Positions 8,583 through 16,320 of a stretch of 64,000 bases of DNA are shown here, piece by piece. The translations under genes were made by a program, and so were the position numbers. Origin of the DNA: Luteimonas saliphila (GTDB lineage Bacteria > Pseudomonadota > Gammaproteobacteria > Xanthomonadales > Xanthomonadaceae); NCBI RefSeq assembly GCF_016774335.1, contig NZ_JAETWA010000024.1, positions 1-64,000 on the forward strand. The letters run 5' to 3'. How positions within the stretch are numbered: position 1 is the stretch's first letter; each line of letters begins with the position of its first letter. The notes under the pieces were generated by a model. The model made no database searches, was not told the origin of the DNA, and saw only the letters and a list, made by a program, of their open reading frames with translations.

Positions 8583-11500
8583 TCAGAACCGCTTGGTGAC
8601 GGTCAGCTGGTAGGTCGCCCCGAGCGGGTCGCCCAGTGGACTGTGGAAGGTCCTGACGAGGTTGTAAAAGTTGGCGTCGAACGGCGGCAGCTTGTCGAAG
8701 ATGTTGCGGATGCCGAACTGGAATTCGGTTCCCAGGAGAAATTTCGGCACCGAGCGTTCGGACAGGTCCGCTACCCAGTTCACGTACATATCGTGATAGA
8801 TCTGGCTGGGCACGCGGCCATCGTTGCCCTGCAATGCGATGGCGGGCGCGCTGGCAGGCGACGCGGGATCGGCGGTGAGGTACGAATGGTGGTACCGCGC
8901 GAGCCAGCCCGCGGTCCATGCGCCGCGCTGCCACCGCAATTCGGCATTGCCGGTGAACTTTTGCGGGTTGGCGTAGCTGATGCCGACATTTTCCTGGGCC
9001 GGCTGCCCGGCCAGGCCGACGGTCCTGTAATGCGTCTGCCAGGTGGCGACGGTGGAAAAGCCGAAGGTGCCAAGCGTGGTTTCGCGGATGTAGTCGAGTT
9101 GCAGGTCGAAGGCTTCGACCTCGGCGCTGGCGATGTTGAACAGACCGAAATTCAGCAGGGTGATCGGGCCGGCCCAGCCCGCCGGATCGCCCGGCAGGTT
9201 CGGGCCACGCTGCACGCGGTCCGGATGCAGCGCCTCGTCGTCGATCACCCCTTGATATCCGGTCGGATAGCTTGCGATGTTGTCGGTCTTCCTGATCCGG
9301 CTGTAGTCCAGCGACAGGCGCAGGTCAGGCAGGATGCGCGGGGTCAGGATGAGGCCCACCGACCAGTTCTTGGACTCTTCGGGCTCGAGGTCCGGATGGC
9401 CCTGGTAGAGAAACTGTCCGACCTGGAGGGTCGTCACCGTGCCGCCGCGCCGCGGATCGACCACGTCCAGTGGCGCCGGATAGACGCTCGGCGTCAGCTG
9501 CGAGACGTTCGGTGGCACGAACCCCGTTCCGTAACTGGTGCGCAGCACCAGATCCTCGATCGGCTGGTAGCGCAGCGCCACGGTCGGATTCACGGAACGG
9601 ACTTCGTTGTTCGCACTGACCACGGGATCGTCCAGCCCCGCGATCACGAATCCCGTCTTGCCCCGCGTGCGGTATTCGTCTGCCCGGACCGCCAACTGCA
9701 GGTCGAGTGCTTCCAGTCCCGGCTGCCGGTTCTTTTCCGAGAAGAACGGAAACTTCGCCTCCATGTAAAAGCTCGTCGCAGAAGCCGACCGACTCGGGAA
9801 CACAAGGCTCAAGCCCGGTACGGCCATGCTCGCCTCGGCGAACTTCTCTTCCCGGTACTCGAGCAGCGTCGAGAGTGTCGCCTGGCCACCCGGCAGGTTC
9901 CAAAAGGGGCCCGCGAGCCGAAGCGCCACGTCCTGGAAGGTGATCTTCGGGTCCGCCGAAATCTCGGTGGCGGCCAGATACGACGACAGGTCGACCGGAT
10001 AGGCGCCGGTGTCGCGCAGGACGTCGACTGCACCGCTGAGGATCGCGGCGCTCGCGGCGGCGCTTGGCGTATACATGACGCCGTCCATTTCGACACGCGT
10101 CTCGCCCCAGGTGTAGTCCACGGCCGCCTGCCAGTCGGACGGCAGCGCCACGATCAGTCCGCCGGTGGCGCGATGCTGGGTCACTGTGGTTCCCAGACGG
10201 TCCGGAGTGATCTGCAGTGGCGTCGCCACCAGGACGTCGCTGGTGAAGGGATTGTTGGGCGCATCGGCGGAAACGAGCACGGGTTGCGAGGGACTGCCGA
10301 AAATCGCCGGCGCCGTTCCGATAGTCCGGGTCTCGCTCGCGTTCGCTTCCAGGAACGCCCGCACTTTCGGCGAGAACTCGTGGCTGAGAGTGGCGCGCAG
10401 ATCGGCGCTTCGCGGCGCCTGGCCGATCTGGGTCGAACCGCCGGTGCCATGCTGCGTCGTGTTGGCTAGGCCCAGGTCGTATTGCCCCGCGTTGGCGACC
10501 AGGGCGTTGCCGCCGTCGACGGCGGTCCCGGCATAGTCCGCCGGCGTGTGCGTGATCGGGGAGTTCAGCGAGGTGCCGTTGCGCAGCACCAGATTCGAGC
10601 CATCCGCGCTGCGAATGTTGGTCGTGGCGCCCAGTGGCGGACTGTTCGGCGGCAGCAGCAACCCGGGCGCGTTGGCGGCCACGATGTCGTAGTAGCGCTC
10701 GACCAACTCTGGGCGGTCGCGCAGGAGCAGGCTGTTCTGGTCCGAATAGCTTGCGGTCACCAGCACATTGGTCCGCTCGCCGGGATTGAAACCCAGACTC
10801 AGGTCGAGGCGGCGGTCGGCGACATCGGTGTCGAAGGTATTGCCGTAGGTGGCCTTGACCTCGGCACCGGCATAGTCCTGGCGCAGGATGATGTTGATGA
10901 CGCCACCGGTCGCGCTACCGCCGTAGATGCCGGATGCCGTGGTGGGCAGTACTTCGATGCGCTCCACCGCCGACATCGGGATGCCGTTGATGTCCGTCTG
11001 CATTGGCGTACTGCCGAACGACGGTCCCGGCGTTGCCCTGCGTCCGTTGATCAGGATCAGGGTCTGTCCGCCGCCGAGTCCGCGCAGGTTGAACTGGCTC
11101 TGCGTACCGAGCTGGGTCACGCGCAGTCCGTTGGGCGCGCCGTTGGCATTCATCGGCAGCCGATCGCGCAGGAAGCTCTCCAGGTTCGGCGCTCCGGACT
11201 GCTGAATCTTCTCGCGATCGAAGACCACGTAGGGCTGGGGATCATCCGCCGTGCGACGGATGTCCATGTTGAGGGTGCGCTCGCCACGCACCATGATCCC
11301 CGGCAAAGTGCCGACGGCCTCGCGTTCCTCGGTTGTCGTCGATTCCGTCCTGGAACTGCGTCCGCGGGTGCGTGCAGGCCGGTCCGATGCCCGGATGATG
11401 AGGATCGCACCGGACGGATCGGGCTGCGTGGTGAATCCGCTGCCTTCCAACAGCCGGTCGAGTGCTTCCTTCGTCGACAGCGTGCCCTGCACGCCCTGCG

Positions 11501-11696
11501 TGCGCAGCCCCTTGAGCTGGTCTGCGCGGAACAGGATCTGGCCGCCGGTCTGCTTGCGCAACGCCTCTACCGCGGTGGCGAGGTCGCCGGCTGGCACGTC
11601 GACGGCAGCGCCCGGTGCGGCCTGCGCCATCGCCGCCATCGATGCGGAACAGGCCAGTGCCAGCACGATGCCCCTGAGCAGTTTGTTCTTTTGCAC
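8583..11696 (-). CDS. TonB-dependent receptor with N-terminal STN signalling domain
   Basis: A 1037-residue outer-membrane transporter. A signal peptide (KLLRGIVLALACSASMAAMA) is followed by an STN domain (about residues 30-100, ending in GAILII), a plug with the RGLGGGQTLILINGRR stretch, and a long beta-barrel that closes in YQLTVTKRF with terminal Phe. STN domains contact a FecR protein in the inner membrane, and the genes for FecR and FecI lie directly upstream, so this receptor should sense and import a ligand that switches on its own operon. The GTG start at 11696 is preferred: GGGGAG precedes it by 9 bases and it begins the signal peptide. The ligand is probably a peptide, judged only from the three peptidases that follow. 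Confidence 0.93.
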   Translation of the reverse strand: MQKNKLLRGIVLALACSASMAAMAQAAPGAAVDVPAGDLATAVEALRKQTGGQILFRADQLKGLRTQGVQGTLSTKEALDRLLEGSGFTTQPDPSGAILIIRASDRPARTRGRSSRTESTTTEEREAVGTLPGIMVRGERTLNMDIRRTADDPQPYVVFDREKIQQSGAPNLESFLRDRLPMNANGAPNGLRVTQLGTQSQFNLRGLGGGQTLILINGRRATPGPSFGSTPMQTDINGIPMSAVERIEVLPTTASGIYGGSATGGVINIILRQDYAGAEVKATYGNTFDTDVADRRLDLSLGFNPGERTNVLVTASYSDQNSLLLRDRPELVERYYDIVAANAPGLLLPPNSPPLGATTNIRSADGSNLVLRNGTSLNSPITHTPADYAGTAVDGGNALVANAGQYDLGLANTTQHGTGGSTQIGQAPRSADLRATLSHEFSPKVRAFLEANASETRTIGTAPAIFGSPSQPVLVSADAPNNPFTSDVLVATPLQITPDRLGTTVTQHRATGGLIVALPSDWQAAVDYTWGETRVEMDGVMYTPSAAASAAILSGAVDVLRDTGAYPVDLSSYLAATEISADPKITFQDVALRLAGPFWNLPGGQATLSTLLEYREEKFAEASMAVPGLSLVFPSRSASATSFYMEAKFPFFSEKNRQPGLEALDLQLAVRADEYRTRGKTGFVIAGLDDPVVSANNEVRSVNPTVALRYQPIEDLVLRTSYGTGFVPPNVSQLTPSVYPAPLDVVDPRRGGTVTTLQVGQFLYQGHPDLEPEESKNWSVGLILTPRILPDLRLSLDYSRIRKTDNIASYPTGYQGVIDDEALHPDRVQRGPNLPGDPAGWAGPITLLNFGLFNIASAEVEAFDLQLDYIRETTLGTFGFSTVATWQTHYRTVGLAGQPAQENVGISYANPQKFTGNAELRWQRGAWTAGWLARYHHSYLTADPASPASAPAIALQGNDGRVPSQIYHDMYVNWVADLSERSVPKFLLGTEFQFGIRNIFDKLPPFDANFYNLVRTFHSPLGDPLGATYQLTVTKRF

Positions 11697-11708
11697 GCTT
11701 GCGTCTCC

Positions 11709-11736
11709 CCATGGGCAGGCGCCGTACCTGCCATGG
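11709..11736. repeat. Inverted repeat just upstream of the TonB receptor start
   Basis: CCATGGGCAGG and CCTGCCATGG pair around a 7-base loop with one bulged G, 12 bases before the receptor's GTG start and overlapping its Shine-Dalgarno side. In RNA it would form a hairpin in the receptor leader. It could be an operator or a translation-control hairpin; nothing else supports either reading. Confidence 0.35.
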
Positions 11737-11880
11737 TCGCTTGGACGAAGCAGCGGCTGGCGCACCCCCATCCTCCCTGCACATTCCCTGGACCGTCAGC
11801 CACCACGCCGGTTCGCGCACGTCCTCGCAGTGTCGCAAGACATGCGCTCGCGGAGGCGAAGAAGGTGGAGATCCACGTCG

Positions 11881-13014
11881 TCAACGGGGACGCAGGACGA
11901 TGCTGTCGTCGCGCTGTTCCGCGCGCACGTCGAACGCGACCTCCAGCAATCGCACGAAACCGTCGACATTGCTGGTGCGGAAGCCGCCGTCCACCCGCGC
12001 CTGCGCCAGCGCCGGATCCTCGATCACGATCCGGCGCATGTTGTAGCGGTTGAACTCGGCCGCCGCCTCGGCCAGCGGCGTGGCGTCGAACACCAGCTCG
12101 CCGCTGCGCCAACCCAGCACCTGCTCGGCCTGCTCGGGCGAGCGCGATTCCACGCGCACGGTGCCGCCATGCACGGTGGCCACGGCGCCGACGGTGAGTA
12201 GCGCCGAACGCGCGGCCGGCTGCGACGGACCGCCGGTGTCCAGCCTCACCGTGCCTTCGGTGACCACCACGCGCACCATCGCGTCGGCATCGACTTCGCC
12301 GCGCACGGAGAAGCGCGTGCCCACCGCGGTCACGCGGGTATCGCCAATCCGCACGGTGAATGGCCGCCGGCTGTCGGAGACGACCTGGAAATAGGCTTCG
12401 CCCTGCTGCAACTCGATGTCGCGTGCACCCCGCAACAAGGTTGCGCGCAATTGCGTGTCGCTGCTGAGCGTGGCCGTGGAGCCATCCGGAAGCATCACTT
12501 CCCGTACATCGCCGAACGCGGTACGGAACTCGGCCTGCCCCACGGGGCTGGCGTACCAGTGCCAGCCGCCGAGCGAAAGCGCCACGACGAGCAGCACGCT
12601 GGCGACCGCGCCGGCCAGGCGCAATCCTCGACGCGGCATCGGTCGTGCATGGCGCGGGCGGAATTGCAGTGCCTCCAGATCGCGTGCCTGCGCGCGTCCG
12701 GACATCTCCGCTACCGACGCGCTCGAATCCGGGGCGGCACCGCTACCGATACCACGATGGGTAAAGAACGGCGTCTGCCGCCACTGTGTCCTGTCGGGAA
12801 CACTCCCGGCCGGCACACCGGCACCCAGCGCCTTGAATCGATCGGCCGTCCGCCAGATCAATTCCAGCCGGATCCATGCCACGTGGTGCGCAGTCGATGC
12901 CGACAGCCACGCATCGAGCGCCACTTGGTCGTCGTCGGTCCATGCGCGCGCCGCATCGCTGCGGCGGGCAAGCCAGTCGGCCGCGGTTTGCTCGATCCTG
13001 CGATGGCTATCCAT
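11881..13014 (-). CDS. FecR-family anti-sigma regulator
   Basis: A 377-residue inner-membrane regulator. The cytoplasmic N-terminus carries a DUF4880-like helix region (AADWLARRSD...DAWLSAS, residues 11-40) that binds the sigma factor. A single membrane segment lies near 131-153 (LRLAGAVASVLLVVALSLGG). The periplasmic part is a FecR domain (LPDGSTATLSSDTQL; GEAYFQVVSD) and a C-terminal region that meets the receptor STN domain. It overlaps the upstream sigma-factor gene by 8 bases. A 184-base gap separates it from the receptor gene. The middle stretch (about 65-115) before the membrane segment is low in complexity. Together with its neighbours it should relay ligand binding at the outer membrane. 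Confidence 0.9.
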   Translation of the reverse strand: MDSHRRIEQTAADWLARRSDAARAWTDDDQVALDAWLSASTAHHVAWIRLELIWRTADRFKALGAGVPAGSVPDRTQWRQTPFFTHRGIGSGAAPDSSASVAEMSGRAQARDLEALQFRPRHARPMPRRGLRLAGAVASVLLVVALSLGGWHWYASPVGQAEFRTAFGDVREVMLPDGSTATLSSDTQLRATLLRGARDIELQQGEAYFQVVSDSRRPFTVRIGDTRVTAVGTRFSVRGEVDADAMVRVVVTEGTVRLDTGGPSQPAARSALLTVGAVATVHGGTVRVESRSPEQAEQVLGWRSGELVFDATPLAEAAAEFNRYNMRRIVIEDPALAQARVDGGFRTSNVDGFVRLLEVAFDVRAEQRDDSIVLRPR

Positions 13015-13579
13015 GCGACTCTTCCTCCACGGTACGCCGGCCCGCACGCTCCGGCGGCTCACCCAGCGGCTGGTTCTGCAGGTAGAACTGCGCCAACCGC
13101 TTGATGCCTTTTGACACCTGCTTTTCCACGGTCTTGATGCTGATCCCGAGCCGCGCGGCAACCTCGGGATACGTCAGCTCCTCCATCTTGTGCAGCCAGA
13201 CCACGGCACGACATCGGTCCGGCAGGCGGTCGAGCGCGTTGGCCAGGCGCTTGAGCTCGTGCCAGGTGGCCGCGTTGTCGTCCGGCTCCGGCGCATCCAT
13301 GGAGACGTTCAGGGCTTCCATATCCCCTACCACCTCGATCGACACGACCCGTCCCCGGCGCACGCGGTCGGTCATCAGGTTGCGCGCCGTGGCATACATG
13401 AAGGCCCTGGGCTGCGCCGGCCGCGCCTTCGCCGCCGCTTCGTAGATGCGCACGTAGGTGTCCTGGCGCAGGTCATGGATATCGGACGGGTATGGCCAGG
13501 TGCGCGTGAGGAAGCGCACCAGCGCCTCCTCGTGCACCAGGATCTCCTGCGCGAACCATTGGGCCAGCGACTCGTCCAT
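13007..13579 (-). CDS. FecI-type ECF sigma factor
   Basis: A 190-residue extracytoplasmic-function sigma factor. Region 2 is visible as DLRQDTYVRIYEAA followed by MYATARNLMTDRVRR (residues about 36-75), and region 4 as a helix-turn-helix with LTYPEVAARLGISIKTVEKQVS (about 134-155). Family members direct RNA polymerase to the promoters of TonB receptor operons and are released by FecR when the receptor is loaded. The 3' end overlaps fecR by 8 bases. The gene starts the minus-strand run of sigma factor, FecR, receptor and peptidases, and a 200-base upstream region separates it from the integron cassette. Confidence 0.92.
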   Translation of the reverse strand: MDESLAQWFAQEILVHEEALVRFLTRTWPYPSDIHDLRQDTYVRIYEAAAKARPAQPRAFMYATARNLMTDRVRRGRVVSIEVVGDMEALNVSMDAPEPDDNAATWHELKRLANALDRLPDRCRAVVWLHKMEELTYPEVAARLGISIKTVEKQVSKGIKRLAQFYLQNQPLGEPPERAGRRTVEEESHG

Positions 13580-13783
13580 GGCGCCGACATTACAGCCAAA
13601 CTACCGGCAAATTGCGTCCTTCCAGATGAAATGGGCGGAGCTGCGAGTTCCTGCTCAAAGGAATGGGGGTGCGGGCCCCTCTCGCTCGTCTCAACGCGGT
13701 TCGCGTTCCCGCTGCCGCTGCCGCTGACCAGGACGAGCGATCTTGCGCCTCGTTCCCGTATACAAACCGGTGAGAATTCAGGC
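13580..13783. other. Region between fecI and the integron cassette
   Basis: No gene is seen. It should contain the minus-strand fecI promoter. The right part has simple GCCGCT repeats (about 13711-13730), then ends in AATTCAGGC, which together with the following GTTAGAC looks like the right-hand end of an attC whose left half is missing. Confidence 0.4.
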
Positions 13784-13784
13784 G

Positions 13785-14691
13785 TTAGACGTCAAATCCA
13801 GGGAGACGTGATGAGCGACCGAAATCAAGCATTGATCTTCATTGTTTCAGTACTTGCAACAAGTTGGAGCTTTGAAGCCTTCATCATTGCCAATGGTGGC
13901 GTCAGGAACCTCGGGCCACTCTGGATCGTCGTCCTGATGTGCATTCCGGGCGTCCTTTCCGTCGCGCTGAGGCTCATTCTGAAGTCGGGATTCGGAGATG
14001 TCGGCTTTCAAGCGGGAAAGGGGCGCTACTACATCTATGCCATTGCAGTTCCCCTGTTGCTGGCATTGCTCGTGGGGCTTTTGTCCGCAGTCTTCGATAT
14101 CCGAAAGTTCTCGCCGATCTCCCCGGAACAACTCACCCAAATCACTCCTGTTCTTCTATCCGTTCTCGGGCTTGGCCTCATTGGGGCGTTCGGGGAAGAG
14201 CTCGGGTGGCGCGGATTCCTGTTGCCTAAAATGATGAGCGGTGGCTTCAGGAAACCCTACCTTACCTGCGGACTTGTGTGGGCGTCCTGGCATCTTCCGC
14301 TCATTGCCTTCGGGGATTTCTACCAAACGGAAAACAAGTTGCTCATGGCGCTGATCTATGGTCTCGGCATCCTTGCCATGAGCTTCGTCTTCAGCGAACT
14401 CAGAGTGCGCTCCGGATCTGTATGGGTTGCCACGATCGTCCACGCTGCCCACAACTTCTTCTTCCAGTTCGCGTTTCCCGTGCTACTTCTGACAGTTCCG
14501 GGTTCGCATTCAGAACTATGGGAGATAGTGGTCGGCGATACGGGCATATGTATCGCAGTGCTCTACATTGCTACGTATCTCGTCTTCCGCCATATCCTTC
14601 GACGGCATAGGGCTTACGAGGGTCGCGATGACGTCTAACAATTCATTCAAGCCCACGCCGCTTCGCGGCGCGGCTTATTTCAGCGGTCAGG
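13785..14691 (+). mobile_element. Lone integron gene cassette (CPBP gene plus attC)
   Basis: The left boundary is the core site GTTAGAC at 13784-13790, preceded by AATTCAGGC as at the 3' end of xanthomonad attC sites. The right boundary is a 60-bp attC at 14633-14692 that starts with the inverse core GTCTAAC. The enclosed gene is visibly poorer in GC than the surrounding DNA, as is common for cassettes. No integron integrase (IntI), attI or further cassette lies in the window, so this is an isolated or stranded cassette. The boundaries follow the rule that cutting occurs after the G of the core site. Confidence 0.65.
13811..14638 (+). CDS. CPBP-family intramembrane glutamic endopeptidase (integron cassette gene)
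   Basis: A 275-residue multi-pass membrane protein of the CPBP (Abi/Rce1-like) family. The catalytic motif EELGWRG lies at about residue 125, followed by WHLPL and HAAHNFFFQF, which supply the His/Asn residues of the active site. Seven or eight hydrophobic segments are evident, beginning with ALIFIVSVLATSWSF. Bacterial members cleave inside membranes or act in bacteriocin self-immunity; the target here is unknown. The ATG at 13811 follows GGGAGA by 4 bases and sits 20 bases after the cassette's left core site. The stop codon TAA is part of the attC inverse core, a typical tight cassette fit. Base composition differs from the neighbours. Confidence 0.85.
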   Translation: MSDRNQALIFIVSVLATSWSFEAFIIANGGVRNLGPLWIVVLMCIPGVLSVALRLILKSGFGDVGFQAGKGRYYIYAIAVPLLLALLVGLLSAVFDIRKFSPISPEQLTQITPVLLSVLGLGLIGAFGEELGWRGFLLPKMMSGGFRKPYLTCGLVWASWHLPLIAFGDFYQTENKLLMALIYGLGILAMSFVFSELRVRSGSVWVATIVHAAHNFFFQFAFPVLLLTVPGSHSELWEIVVGDTGICIAVLYIATYLVFRHILRRHRAYEGRDDV

Positions 14692-14692
14692 A
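14633..14692 (+). repeat. attC recombination site (59-base-element type)
   Basis: It starts with the R'' core GTCTAAC (14633-14639). The inner arms AAGCC / GGCTT and CGCCGC / GCGGCG form a hairpin at 14649-14676. It ends near 14686-14692 with GTCAGGA where GTTAGAC is expected, so the right core is degenerate. Total length is 60 bp. The degenerate right core fits a cassette at the end of an array or one that has lost mobility. Confidence 0.7.
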
Positions 14693-14745
14693 AGGCGGAC
14701 TCGGGCCATCTCGTGTCGCGTGCGCGCAAACAAAGCCATCCATCG

Positions 14746-14787
14746 GAGCCCACCAGGACTCGAACCTGGAACCAAGGGATTATGAGG
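14746..14787 (-). pseudogene. tRNA 3'-half fragment (CAT-anticodon type), att-like
   Basis: Read on the minus strand, it contains the anticodon loop CTCATAA (anticodon CAT), a variable loop, the T arm CCAGG-TTCGAGT-CCTGG and an acceptor strand ending TGGGCTCC. The 5' half of the tRNA (D arm, anticodon 5' strand) is absent: the upstream bases do not pair. Such 3' fragments are usual marks left by elements that integrate into tRNA genes. It includes 14759-14777, the right copy of the imperfect repeat also found at 1239-1257, and lies 150 bases from the integrase gene. Confidence 0.55.
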
Positions 14788-14937
14788 AGATTGTCATTGG
14801 CCGTGGTCAACGCCGAGATGGCCGATGACCGTTCCGTTGTCTCAGAAGACGCAACACGCTGCGCATGTGTTGTCGAGGCGGCACTCAAGACCGGGATGCG
14901 CCAGCAAAGACCTGAGCGCGCACCTAGCCATTCGGTG

Positions 14938-15954
14938 CTATCCAAGCTTCCGCGCCAGCTCGGTGGCCGATGGATGGAAATACCGCTTGAGCATCTTCAG
15001 CTCCTTGTGCCCCGTGACCTCGGATAATTCCAGGACGTTGTCCAGCTTGGTCGCGATGCGACTCGTCGCTTCATGTCGTAGATCGTGAAAATGCAAGTCG
15101 GACAATCCGGCGCGCGCGGCCGCACGCATAAACGAGCGCTTGACTGCCTCCTCGCTAACGGGGAATACGCGACTAGAAGGATCGCGCGGCAGTGTGGATA
15201 GGAGTTTCACAGCGCGAGAAGACAGTGGGATGCCGCGTCCTTCGCCATTCTTGCTGTCGTGCAACCGGACAAAGCGCGCATCGAGGAACGCATCGGTCCA
15301 TTTCAGGGCCAGCAATTCGCCACGTCGCATCGCAGTTTCCCGCGCAAGACTCACTAGCGGCTTGATCCACGGGTTGCGGCAGCCACCCGGGATCCAGGTC
15401 CCCGCTGGCGTGCGCCGGCTGGGCTCGAGTTCCGCGAGCAGCAGGATCTCTTCCCCCGACGACAGCCGCCGCCAGCGCGGGCGGTTCTCTTTGGGACGGC
15501 GGATGGCGCTGCAAGGATTGTCGAATGCGATGCCCCATTCCTTGCGTGCAAGGTTGAACGCATGGGACAGCAGGGTCAGGTCCCGCAGTACCGTCGATCC
15601 GGTGACCTTGGCAAGACGACGGTCGCGAAAATCGGCCAGGTCGGCTGGGCGCAGGTCGGAGACGCGAATCTGCGCGAGTGGATCGCGTAGCAAGGCATCG
15701 ATACGGACACGTTCTTGAGCCGCGCTCTTTTTGAGCGGCGTCACCTGAGCCTTGTAGCGCCGCAACACCTCTGCCACCTGGAAGCGCTCCGCCGTACTGC
15801 GGTCGCGATAGACCCCGCGGGCCAGTTCGTTTTCCACGCCCGCAGCCCAAGCGCGACCATCGGCCTTGTTGCGAAAGGTATGGGTGAGGGATTTACGGCC
15901 GCGCATCCGAACCTGGACTTCCCAGCCGGTGGGCCTTTGTCGAAACGATGCCAT
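14938..15954 (-). CDS. Tyrosine recombinase / phage-type integrase
   Basis: A 338-residue site-specific recombinase that would integrate or excise a genomic island or prophage. The N-terminal half has an AP2-like arm-binding segment (GWEVQVRMRGRKSL) and a SAM-like core-binding domain. The catalytic domain shows Arg in ETAMRRGELLALKW, His-x-x-Arg in HDLRHEATSR, a second His in GHKELKML and the nucleophile Tyr in KRYFH. All the conserved active-site residues are present, so it may be functional. The ATG at 15954 is preferred to the GTG at 15963 because AAGGTGG lies 5 bases upstream. Its 5' end faces the 3' end of tRNA-Val 150 bases away, the usual position of an island integrase. Confidence 0.9.
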   Translation of the reverse strand: MASFRQRPTGWEVQVRMRGRKSLTHTFRNKADGRAWAAGVENELARGVYRDRSTAERFQVAEVLRRYKAQVTPLKKSAAQERVRIDALLRDPLAQIRVSDLRPADLADFRDRRLAKVTGSTVLRDLTLLSHAFNLARKEWGIAFDNPCSAIRRPKENRPRWRRLSSGEEILLLAELEPSRRTPAGTWIPGGCRNPWIKPLVSLARETAMRRGELLALKWTDAFLDARFVRLHDSKNGEGRGIPLSSRAVKLLSTLPRDPSSRVFPVSEEAVKRSFMRAAARAGLSDLHFHDLRHEATSRIATKLDNVLELSEVTGHKELKMLKRYFHPSATELARKLG

Positions 15955-16103
15955 CTGTTCCACCTTCGCCAGCGTTGTGGCAAATGTGTGGGACAGGGAT
16001 ACGGAACCATGAGACTTAGTCGTTCCGGCAACGCTGCGACATCTGATCGCGAGAAATTCGATGAAGAATCAATCGCTTGCCAGCCTCCGGCTCGGCCAGA
16101 AAC

Positions 16104-16178
16104 TGGTGGGCGGTACAGGGTTCGAACCTGTGACCCCTACCATGTCAAGGTAGTGCTCTACCGCTGAGCTAACCGCCC
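16104..16178 (-). tRNA. tRNA-Val (anticodon GAC)
   Basis: A full cloverleaf of 75 bases on the minus strand. The acceptor stem GGGCGGT pairs with ACCGCCC, followed by A and an encoded CCA. The anticodon loop reads TTGACAT (GAC) and the T arm CAGGGTTCGAACCCTG. The D arm carries AGCTCAGCGGTAGAGC. Its 3' end faces the integrase gene, so it is a candidate integration target. Confidence 0.95.
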
Positions 16179-16320
16179 AAAAGACGAAACGCGACCGGGC
16201 CAGGCCCGATGCCGCCTCCCCACCCGCCTCCCGGAGGAGCCGGGCGATGAGGGCCCGCCATCGCGGCGGGACGCGAATTCTAGCCGAACCCGGGCCCTGT
16301 TGCCATCCTCGGCCACCCGT

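Noticed and set aside
8484-10469. Long plus-strand open frame opposite the TonB receptor
   Set aside because: Low-complexity shadow translation; the minus-strand receptor has full domain support.
14713-15027. 104-codon plus-strand frame across the tRNA fragment
   Set aside because: Covers the tRNA remnant and the 3' end of the integrase; it has no start signal and no protein-like pattern.
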